DNA from: Archangium sp.
Lineage (GTDB): Bacteria; Myxococcota; Myxococcia; Myxococcales; Myxococcaceae
Reading direction: 5' to 3'
Length of the DNA: 15,257 nucleotides
Assembly: GCA_016793585.1 (NCBI GenBank)
Contig: JAEUJR010000540.1
Location: 1 to 15,257 of the forward strand
The notes under the pieces were generated by a model. The model was not told where the DNA came from. It did no database searches and saw only the letters and a program-made list of their open reading frames with translations. Every line of letters begins with the position of its first letter. The stretch's first letter is position 1. Of the stretch, positions 8,258-15,257 are shown piece after piece. A program made the translations under genes and the position numbers.

Positions 8258-9381
8258 TGCATCGGCTCGTCAGGATTCTGTTCTTCGTTGGCGCGTTCAG
8301 CTGCGACTTCGACGCCATCTACGCTGAGCGGTGCGACGCCGGGCTGTGCAGTCCACCCGCAGGCGCAGGCGGAAATGCAGCAGGTGGAAATGCAGCGGGC
8401 GGTAATGCAGCAGGTGGAATTGCAGCGGGCGGAAATGCAGCGGGCGGCAACGCAGCAGGCGGAAATGCAGCAGGCGGAAATGCAGCAGGCGGAAATGCAG
8501 CAGGCGGCAATGCAGCGGGTGGAAATGCAGCGGGCGGCAACGCAGCAGGCGGAAATGCAGCAGGCGGCAATGCAGCGGGTGGAAATTCAGCGGGCGGAAA
8601 TGCAGCGGGTGGAAATGCAGCGGGTGGAAATGCAGCGGGCGGAAGCGCGACCGCAGGTGGTGCCTCGGGTTGCGAGTTGCGGCTCACGCTCCCGTCGATG
8701 GTCCCCCCGCCAGACTGCGTGCCCGTCGAGGTGGGCTACACCTGCGGAGGAACGCCAACCCCGGCCTCCGTCTCGCTTCAGAGCAGCTACAGCCCGATGC
8801 CAACGGTGGGTGGTGGTTCGTTCTTTGCGAGCCCGAACTGCTCGGGCAGTTCGGTGACGAGCGTGGTCAGCCCCGCCAATATCAGCTTCAGACCCGCGCT
8901 CCTGAACGGCCGCCCGCTCGTGGGCCAGTGGCTGCTGAGTGGGTCGGCCAATGGCTCGTCAGCCCCGGCGATGCTGAACCTGCAGGGAGAGGTTCGGGCG
9001 CCTGACACTCGGCTGCAGGTCGGAGTCTGCACGCCCCTCGCGACGCCGACCCTCACGGGGCTGATGACCACGACCCCCGTCGCATTCTGGAGCGACATCA
9101 CCTTCGACGCGTTCACGCTGCCGTCCATGTTCGCGTTCTGTGGCGGGTCGACGGTGACGATCTCCCCCACGACCCAGCCCATCGTGCCCAGCCTTCGTGC
9201 GAACCGTTCGTACTTCGGTACCTACACGCTGATGGGCACCGAGATGGGCACAACGATGCTCGGTCTCAGCGCCAACTTCCGCGTCACCACCTGCATGGCC
9301 GATGGCGGCTCGGCCATCTCCAGCAACGAGTGCTGCGGGGCTTCCACCACGCTCAGTGATGGCGGCGTGGTGTGCCCGTGA
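8257..9381 (+). CDS. Cys-rich putative lipoprotein with GGNAA pentapeptide repeats
   Basis: 374 aa, function unknown. The leader ends AFSC (C16), a plausible lipobox, followed by a short spacer with C26 and C31. Residues 38-132 are nineteen copies of a five-residue repeat, nearly all GGNAA, likely an extended flexible tether. Residues 133-374 form a beta-rich domain with ten cysteines, including a C-terminal cluster (TTCMAD, NECCGAS and VVCP at the very end), consistent with a disulfide-stabilised surface domain. I do not recognise the family. ATG at 8257 overlaps the upstream stop by one base; GTG codons at 8251 and 8254 are alternatives. The upstream gene is probably in the same operon. The gene ends 3 bases before the stop of the convergent Hsp70 gene. 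Codons in the repeat (AAT, GCA, GGA) are more A/T-rich than in the rest of the gene. Confidence 0.85.
   Translation: MHRLVRILFFVGAFSCDFDAIYAERCDAGLCSPPAGAGGNAAGGNAAGGNAAGGIAAGGNAAGGNAAGGNAAGGNAAGGNAAGGNAAGGNAAGGNAAGGNAAGGNAAGGNSAGGNAAGGNAAGGNAAGGSATAGGASGCELRLTLPSMVPPPDCVPVEVGYTCGGTPTPASVSLQSSYSPMPTVGGGSFFASPNCSGSSVTSVVSPANISFRPALLNGRPLVGQWLLSGSANGSSAPAMLNLQGEVRAPDTRLQVGVCTPLATPTLTGLMTTTPVAFWSDITFDAFTLPSMFAFCGGSTVTISPTTQPIVPSLRANRSYFGTYTLMGTEMGTTMLGLSANFRVTTCMADGGSAISSNECCGASTTLSDGGVVCP
8368..8652 (+). repeat. 15-base minisatellite, 19 units, coding GGNAA
   Basis: Nineteen in-frame 15-base units lie head to tail, typified by GGC GGA AAT GCA GCA. Seventeen encode Gly-Gly-Asn-Ala-Ala or its Ser variant at one site; unit 4 (8413-8427) has Ile for Asn, unit 15 (8578-8592) has Ser for Ala, and the last unit (8638-8652) is diverged. 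Wobble variants are shared between distant units: 8488-8532 and 8548-8592 differ by one base and lie 60 bases apart. This points to duplication of multi-unit blocks as well as single units. Confidence 0.95.
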
Positions 9382-9384
9382 CCG

Positions 9385-10641
9385 CTACTTCGAGAACGTC
9401 GAGGCGGCGGCGCGGCCGAGCCCTTCCACCACGCTGGTGAAAGCGTCTGCAGTGCGCAGCTTCTCGTTCCCGAACTTTCGCGCGAACAGGCGCTGCACCG
9501 CCGGCACCTGCGACGAACCGCCGGTGAGGAACACCGAGTCGATGGCCAGGTCTGTCGGCAGCCGCCCGAGCAGCTCGTCGGTGCAGACCTCGAGCTCGTC
9601 GATCAGGTGCGTCGTCGCGGCCTCGAACGCCTCGAGCGTGAGGGTCTCGTGAATGGTGATGCGCGCCTCTTCGAAGTCGATGCGCGCCTCTTTCTTCGTC
9701 GACAGCTCGACCTTCGCGCGCTCGATGGCGCGGTAGAGGCGGAAGCCGAGGTTCTCCATCACCAGGTCGTTGAGCGCCTCGATGGCCGGCAGCCGGTCGC
9801 TCGTCTCGAGCATCACGTCGATGAGCTCGCGCGTCGTCTTTTCGCGAATGAGCGACATCTCGTTCCACGAGAGCAGCCGGCTCGAGATGTACGAGGGCAT
9901 CGGGAGCCGCTGTGTGCTGTGCCCAACCGTGTAGGTCGAGCCCTGGCCGAAGTACTTCAGCAGCGCCGTCTTCATGATGGCCGAGTCGAAGCGGTCTCCG
10001 CCGACGTACACGCCCGACGACGCCACCACGTCGTCTCTGCGGTCTGCGCGGCCACGCCGTGACGGGCCCAGGTGCATCACCGTGAGGTCCGACGTGCCGG
10101 CGCCGAAGTCGGCCACCAGCACCACCTCGTCGCGCTTCAGCGTCGATTCGTAGGCGAGCGCCGCCGCGATGGGCTCGATGACGAAGCGCACCTCGGTGAA
10201 TCCCGCGAGCGTCGCTGCCTGCCTGAGCCGCGCCTCGGCGAACGCGTCGGTCTTGGGGTCGGTCGAGAAGCGCGCGGGTCGGCCAAGCACCACCGACGAC
10301 ACCTCTTCTTTCGCCGCCGCCGACGCCAGCGCTCTCACCCGCCGCAGAAACACCGCGATGAGCTCTTCGAGCGACAAGGTGCGGCCGCGCAGCTGCGTGC
10401 GCGTGAACGTCGTCGCCGGCAGCCACGTCTTCATCGACTGAATGAAGCGGCCCGCGTTGTCCTCCTGGTAGCGCTCGATGGCCTCGTGGCCCGCGAGCGT
10501 CTCGCGCGAGTCTTCGGGGAAGAAGAGCACCGAACGGAACAGCCGCGGCTGCGCGGCCTTCTCGTCGAGCGACAACACCTCACCCGTGGGCAGCGCCACC
10601 GCCGTGTTGCTGGTACCGAAGTCGAGACCGCAGACGAGCAT
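9385..10641 (-). CDS. yegD: Hsp70-family protein, YegD-like, nucleotide-binding domain only
   Basis: 418 aa actin-fold ATPase. Phosphate-1 motif DFGTSNTAVA (residues 7-16), a connecting region VIEPIAAALAYE (154-165), phosphate-2 motif VADFGAGTSDLTV (176-188), GVYVGGDRFD (210-219) and the adenosine motif LTGGSSQVPAVQ (372-383) are in the Hsp70 order. The protein ends about 30 residues after the adenosine motif. It therefore lacks the substrate-binding and lid domains of DnaK (about 640 aa), like the E. coli YegD group of about 450 aa. Clients and partners of this group are not well defined. No DnaJ or GrpE gene is adjacent. The start ATG at 10641 places the phosphate-1 motif at residue 7, as expected. 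There is no clear Shine-Dalgarno sequence. It is divergent from the transaldolase gene (102-base gap) and convergent with the repeat lipoprotein gene (3-base gap). The symbol is by resemblance only. Confidence 0.85.
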   Translation of the reverse strand: MLVCGLDFGTSNTAVALPTGEVLSLDEKAAQPRLFRSVLFFPEDSRETLAGHEAIERYQEDNAGRFIQSMKTWLPATTFTRTQLRGRTLSLEELIAVFLRRVRALASAAAKEEVSSVVLGRPARFSTDPKTDAFAEARLRQAATLAGFTEVRFVIEPIAAALAYESTLKRDEVVLVADFGAGTSDLTVMHLGPSRRGRADRRDDVVASSGVYVGGDRFDSAIMKTALLKYFGQGSTYTVGHSTQRLPMPSYISSRLLSWNEMSLIREKTTRELIDVMLETSDRLPAIEALNDLVMENLGFRLYRAIERAKVELSTKKEARIDFEEARITIHETLTLEAFEAATTHLIDELEVCTDELLGRLPTDLAIDSVFLTGGSSQVPAVQRLFARKFGNEKLRTADAFTSVVEGLGRAAASTFSK

Positions 10642-10743
10642 CGCGCGGCCTGTACACCATTTGGCGTCGATGCCGCGTGACGCGCGCGCCTGCGGTCGCT
10701 ACGACGCTGCCCATTCTCGCAGTCGCGCCCGGAGGCCACCCAC

Positions 10744-11391
10744 ATGAAGTTCTTCATCGACACCGCTGACGTGAAAGAGATCCGCGCTGCCTGGGACATG
10801 GGGTGCGTCGACGGCGTCACCACCAACCCCTCGCTGCTCGCCAAGGTCGGCCGCCCGCTCGAAGAGACGATTCGGGAGATCTGCTCCATCGTCGACGGGC
10901 CCATCTCGGCCGAGTGCGTCTCGCTGACCGCGCCAGAGTTGATCGCCGAGGGCAAGCAGCTCGCGAAGATTCACCCCAACGTCGTCATCAAGATTCCCAT
11001 GGGCGTCGAGGGCATGAAGGCCGTCAAGGCGCTCGCCAGCGAGGGCATTCGCACCAACGTCACGCTGTGCTTCTCGGCGAACCAGGCGCTGCTCTGCATG
11101 AAGGCCGGCGCCACCTACGTCTCGCCCTTCGTCGGCCGCCTCGACGACATCTCGCAAGACGGCATGGCGCTCATTCGCGACATCGTCACCATCTTCAAGA
11201 ACTACGGCTCGAAGACGCAGGTGCTGGTGGCGAGCGTGAGAAACCCCGTGCACGTGCTGCAGTCGGCCCTCATCGGCGCCGACGTCGCCACGCTGCCCTT
11301 CAACGTCATTCAACAGCTCGCGCAGCACCCGCTCACCGACGCCGGCATCAAGAAGTTCCTCGCCGACTGGGAGAAGGTGCCCAAGAAGTAA
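10744..11391 (+). CDS. tal: Transaldolase, small TalC/FSA-type
   Basis: 215 aa, the usual size for the compact class of transaldolases in the non-oxidative pentose phosphate pathway. It transfers a dihydroxyacetone unit between sugar phosphates through a Schiff base. Catalytic residues are visible: Asp6 (FIDTAD), TTNPS (26-30), Schiff-base Lys83 (VVIKIPM) and the phosphate-binding Ser-Arg region (ASVRN, 163-167). Aligned by eye with E. coli fructose-6-phosphate aldolase FSA, two diagnostic positions read as transaldolase: Glu57 (AECVS) where FSA has Gln59, and Phe129 (PFVGRLDD) where FSA has Tyr131. True transaldolase activity is therefore more likely than aldolase activity. GGAGG at 10731-10735, 8 bases before ATG, gives a strong ribosome site. 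The TAA stop shares its last base with the ATG of the following membrane protein gene. Confidence 0.93.
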   Translation: MKFFIDTADVKEIRAAWDMGCVDGVTTNPSLLAKVGRPLEETIREICSIVDGPISAECVSLTAPELIAEGKQLAKIHPNVVIKIPMGVEGMKAVKALASEGIRTNVTLCFSANQALLCMKAGATYVSPFVGRLDDISQDGMALIRDIVTIFKNYGSKTQVLVASVRNPVHVLQSALIGADVATLPFNVIQQLAQHPLTDAGIKKFLADWEKVPKK

Positions 11392-11759
11392 TGGAGCTGC
11401 TCGTCGAGTTCCTCCTCGAGCTGCTGCTCGAGGTGCTGTTCGCGGCGGTGGTCGGGCTCTTCGACTCGGGCCTGACGCCGTCGACCCGCGCGCCGGGGCT
11501 GCGGGCCTTCGCGCTCGCCATCGCGGGCGTGGGCCTGGGCTTTGCCAGCACCTTCGTTTTTCCGAATCACTTCATTCAGGCTCGCACGCTGCGCCTGGTG
11601 TGGCTGCTGCTCGCACCCCTGCTCGGGGGTGTGCTCATCGCCGGGTTTCGTGCGGTGCTCCGGGCGGGAGAGCCCCAGGCGTGGCGCTGGGAGAAGTTCG
11701 TCACCGGGGCGCTGTTCGTCGGTTGCCTCAACGGCACGCGGTTCAGCCTGCTGGGGTAG
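11391..11759 (+). CDS. Small hypothetical membrane protein, coupled to transaldolase gene
   Basis: 122 aa protein that I do not recognise. The first 25 residues are a Leu/Glu-rich hydrophobic helix ([15 protein letters not shown]). Two clear membrane segments follow at about 38-56 and 66-88, and a weaker one near 103-120. There is no signal peptide or catalytic motif. ATG at 11391 overlaps the transaldolase stop by one base (TAATG), so translation is probably coupled, and coding is confirmed by G/C-ending codons throughout. The residues between the last two hydrophobic stretches (90-102) are charged and likely cytoplasmic. It is too short for a transporter by itself; a link to sugar metabolism is only suggested by position. 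Confidence 0.75.
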   Translation: MELLVEFLLELLLEVLFAAVVGLFDSGLTPSTRAPGLRAFALAIAGVGLGFASTFVFPNHFIQARTLRLVWLLLAPLLGGVLIAGFRAVLRAGEPQAWRWEKFVTGALFVGCLNGTRFSLLG

Positions 11760-11853
11760 CCGCGACCCCGCACGACATGAGGCGTGAAAATGAGCAGGCT
11801 GGGCGTCACCCTTCAGATGCAGTGACCTTCTGACCGGCGAGGGGTCGAAGCGA

Positions 11854-13638
<1,785 letters not shown>

Positions 13639-13704
13639 TCCACCCCCGACGTGCCTGCGATGAGCCCCGCTTCTCGAAGGCCCTGAAAGCGCCGCAGTTT
13701 CCTT

Positions 13705-13733
13705 TTGCCGCATGGGGGGGCCTCTGGTAGGCG
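13705..13733 (+). promoter_or_regulatory. Candidate promoter for the atp operon
   Basis: TTGCCG (13705-13710) and TAGGCG (13728-13733) are separated by exactly 17 bases, and TGG directly before the second element gives an extended -10. The match to the sigma-70 consensus is moderate at -35 and weak at -10. If real, transcription would start around 13740, only a few bases before the proposed atpZ start codon. It is the only paired -35/-10 candidate I found in the 105-base gap after the kinase gene. Confidence 0.35.
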
Positions 13734-13743
13734 CGCGACCGGT

Positions 13744-13989
13744 TTGAGTGGACCAGCAGATCAGGCGTCGGCAGTCGCGCGGGCGTATCGCGCAGCGGCG
13801 CCCTGGTTGAGCGCGACGTGGCAGTTCGTCGGCGCGGCGCTGGTGGGCGTGTTGGCGGGGTGGAGCGTGGACCGGTGGCTGGGCTCGACGAAGGGCTTCG
13901 GCGTGGTGGTGGGTGGGTTGCTGGGCAGCACGCTGGGCTGTGTGGCCTTCATTCGAAGCGCCTTGAAGCTGTTGGAGAAGAAACAGTGA
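13744..13989 (+). CDS. atpZ: AtpZ/AtpI-family small membrane protein (F0F1 ATP synthase accessory)
   Basis: 81 aa protein with two membrane helices (about 25-43 and 52-70). Between them is the loop WSVDRWLGSTKGFG, typical of AtpZ (PF09527-like), in which Gly-rich helices pack as a hairpin. In other bacteria AtpZ acts with AtpI in Mg2+/Ca2+ supply or F0 assembly; that role here is by analogy. The start is uncertain: TTG at 13744 gives a normal-length N-terminus. TTG at 13705 would lie inside the candidate promoter, and no in-frame ATG exists near. The gene overlaps atpI by four bases (GTGA at 13986-13989), and the F0 subunit a gene follows, which fixes its identity better than the sequence alone. 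Confidence 0.82.
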   Translation: MSGPADQASAVARAYRAAAPWLSATWQFVGAALVGVLAGWSVDRWLGSTKGFGVVVGGLLGSTLGCVAFIRSALKLLEKKQ

Positions 13990-14396
13990 AACCGTCGATG
14001 TCTTCGAGCGCGATGATGGTGTTGGTGGCCGGCCTGTTCGCCACCGGGGTCGTCTTTGCGCTCGGGCTGTCGAGAGAGGTCGAGCTCGCGGCCCTCATCG
14101 GCGCCATCGTCTCGACGGTGTTCGGCCTGGTGGCCCTGTTCCAGAAGGCGCGCTCGTCGACCGAGCTGCCCACGGGGCCTGCCGGCGTGAAGCAGCTCCT
14201 CTCGGTTCAGGTGGTGACGTTGCTGGTGCGGCTCTTCGCGGTGCTCGTCGGTGGCTTCGCGGTGAAGCGCCAGGGCCTCGAGCCCATCGCGTACGTGCTG
14301 GCGTTCTTCGCCTGCTACGTGGTGCAGCAGTTCGTCGAGATGCGGTTCGTGCTCGCGGCCAATCGGCAGGCGGGCGCAGTGGAGGCACGGTCATGA
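13986..14396 (+). CDS. atpI: ATP synthase subunit I (AtpI)
   Basis: 136 aa membrane protein with four hydrophobic segments at about 9-27, 33-53, 70-93 and 99-125, the layout of ATP synthase protein I, a helper for c-ring assembly. GTG at 13986 was chosen because GGAG at 13974-13977 lies 8 bases upstream and the GTGA overlap with atpZ is the usual arrangement; ATG at 13998 is an alternative. The frame is open further upstream to 13818, but that part is antisense-like shadow over atpZ. It overlaps atpB by four bases (ATGA at 14393-14396). The family diverges quickly, so gene order is the strongest evidence. Confidence 0.82.
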   Translation: MKPSMSSSAMMVLVAGLFATGVVFALGLSREVELAALIGAIVSTVFGLVALFQKARSSTELPTGPAGVKQLLSVQVVTLLVRLFAVLVGGFAVKRQGLEPIAYVLAFFACYVVQQFVEMRFVLAANRQAGAVEARS

Positions 14397-15257
14397 AGCA
14401 GCTGTGGACGCTCGTCGTCGCGATGTCGGTCGTCGCGTTCCCCGCGTACGCCTCGGAGGGCCACGAAGAAGGTGGCCATGGCGACGAGCATGGCGGTCAC
14501 GGCGAGCCGAAGGACAAGGCCAGCGAGTCGTCGGAGTTCATTCTTCACCACGTCGCCGACGACACCGAGTTCCAGTTCGAGCTGCCCTTCGTGCACCTGC
14601 CGGCGATTCACGTCGCCGAGCTGTTCGGCAAGGAGCCCGGCCAGGGCCTGTACCTCGAGCGTGAGCCGGGCGCGTGCCACAAGCCCGTCGACAAGAGCCA
14701 GGAGGCCTTCGCCGGCATCTTCAAGTTCATGAACGGCTGCTGGGACCTGCGGCCCACCAAGGCCGTGCTCAGCATGTGGATCGCCATGGCCTTCCTGGCG
14801 CTGGTGCTCTTCCTCGGCCGCTCGCGCGACCAGAACGGCGTGCCCCGCGGCCTCTTCGCCAACCTCGTCGAGACGCTGCTGCTCTTCGTGCGCGACGAGA
14901 TCGCCGTCGCCAACATCGGCAAGGAGCAGGGCCCGAAGTACACGCCCTACCTCGCCACCGTCTTCTTCTTCGTCATGTTCACGAACTACCTGGGCCTCAT
15001 TCCCGGGTTCTTCACGGCGACGGGCGTGCTCGGCGTCACCATCGCGCTGTCGGTCATCACCTTCATCATGACGCAGCTCGCGGGCATCAAGTCGGCGGGC
15101 CTCGTCGGCTACTTCACGCACCTCTTCGGCGACGTGCCGGTGTGGATGAAGCCGCTCATGTTCCTCGTCGAGTTCCTCGGCCTCTTCACCAAGCCCTTCG
15201 CGCTGCTCGTTCGTCTCTTCGCGAACATGCTCGCCGGCCACATGGTGCTCTTCTTCA
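14393..15257 (+). CDS. atpB: F0F1 ATP synthase subunit a, 3'-truncated by window
   Basis: Proton-channel subunit of F0; 288 residues are visible and the gene runs off the right edge without a stop. GGAGG at 14381-14385, 7 bases before ATG, is a strong ribosome site. Residues 1-20 are a signal peptide (cleavage likely after PAYA), followed by a His/Glu/Gly-rich segment (21-37) and FILHHVADDTEF (49-60). This is a layout I associate with subunit a of Bacteroidota and some Deltaproteobacteria rather than E. coli. Membrane helices start at about 124. The essential arginine of helix 4/5 (Arg210 in E. coli) is Arg274 in LLVRLFANMLAGH. C95 and C116 lie in the exported part before the first helix and could pair. 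Codons here follow the context rules of neighbouring genes less closely. The c-subunit gene atpE is expected just downstream. Confidence 0.95.
   Translation, partial: MKQLWTLVVAMSVVAFPAYASEGHEEGGHGDEHGGHGEPKDKASESSEFILHHVADDTEFQFELPFVHLPAIHVAELFGKEPGQGLYLEREPGACHKPVDKSQEAFAGIFKFMNGCWDLRPTKAVLSMWIAMAFLALVLFLGRSRDQNGVPRGLFANLVETLLLFVRDEIAVANIGKEQGPKYTPYLATVFFFVMFTNYLGLIPGFFTATGVLGVTIALSVITFIMTQLAGIKSAGLVGYFTHLFGDVPVWMKPLMFLVEFLGLFTKPFALLVRLFANMLAGHMVLFF

Noticed and set aside
8368..8652. CRISPR array
   Set aside because: Units are 15 bases, directly adjacent with no unique spacers, and in frame inside a gene.
8288..8857. Alternative plus-frame and minus-frame proteins across the 15-base repeats (MQQAE-like and PPAAF-like repeats)
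   Set aside because: A stop-free 15-base unit is open in other frames by construction. Only the GGNAA frame has a lipobox before and a cysteine-rich domain after it.
11805..11826. Inverted repeat GTCAC-N12-GTGAC before the second kinase, as operator or terminator
   Set aside because: Arms are only five bases, extend no further and have no T-run; expected by chance in this much sequence.
13818..13985. Upstream extension of atpI
   Set aside because: This part is an alternate frame over atpZ with Gly/Arg-rich composition; the GTGA overlap and ribosome site fix the start at 13986.
14315..15241. 308-residue open frame on the minus strand over atpB
   Set aside because: The plus strand encodes subunit a with the essential arginine and signal peptide; the antisense product is Glu/His-rich noise.

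Overview
The window is GC-rich throughout and densely coding. Third codon positions are almost always G or C, no gap exceeds about 105 bases, and there are no tRNA, rRNA, CRISPR or insertion-sequence genes. The gene types suggest a member of the Myxococcota (myxobacteria and relatives, formerly Deltaproteobacteria). The pointers are secreted proteins with low-complexity Gly/Ser or Gly-Gly-Asn-Ala-Ala linkers, membrane-bound hybrid histidine kinases without adjacent partners, carotenoid enzymes, and an atpZ-atpI-atpB start to the F0 operon whose subunit a carries a signal peptide. This placement is an inference from gene style; no marker gene is present to prove it.

Layout, left to right. (1) 1-1207 +: carotenoid cleavage oxygenase, cut by the left edge. 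(2) 1271-2470 +: putative lipoprotein with a Gly/Ser repeat linker and a propeller-like domain. It meets, tail to tail, (3) 2478-3347 -: alpha/beta hydrolase, which lies 13 bases downstream of (4) 3361-5067 -: hybrid histidine kinase. (5) 5131-5700 +: small helical protein of unknown function, divergent from the kinase. (6) 5788-7353 +: CrtI/CrtN-type carotenoid desaturase. (7) 7418-8257 + and (8) 8257-9381 +: a pair overlapping by one base, namely a secreted protein with a TolB-N/FlgO-like domain and a lipoprotein with nineteen 15-base repeats. These meet, tail to tail, (9) 9385-10641 -: a short YegD-type Hsp70. (10) 10744-11391 +: transaldolase of the small TalC/FSA type, overlapping by one base (11) 11391-11759 +: small membrane protein. 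(12) 11854-13638 +: second hybrid histidine kinase. (13-15) 13744-15257 +: atpZ, atpI and atpB, with 4-base and 4-base overlaps; atpB runs off the right edge and has no stop in the window.

Functionally this looks like ordinary chromosome with mixed housekeeping and accessory genes rather than one defence or mobile system. Two genes act on carotenoids (a desaturase and a cleavage oxygenase), two encode membrane signalling kinases whose output partners are not nearby, two or three encode exported proteins, and the right end is the start of the ATP synthase locus. I found no obvious new multi-gene machine.

The most unusual signal is in the coding style. Isoleucine is written ATT almost only when the next codon begins with C, and ATC almost everywhere else. 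Lys/Glu/Gln codons tend to end in A rather than G when the next codon begins with GA. These are hand counts and should be tested genome-wide.
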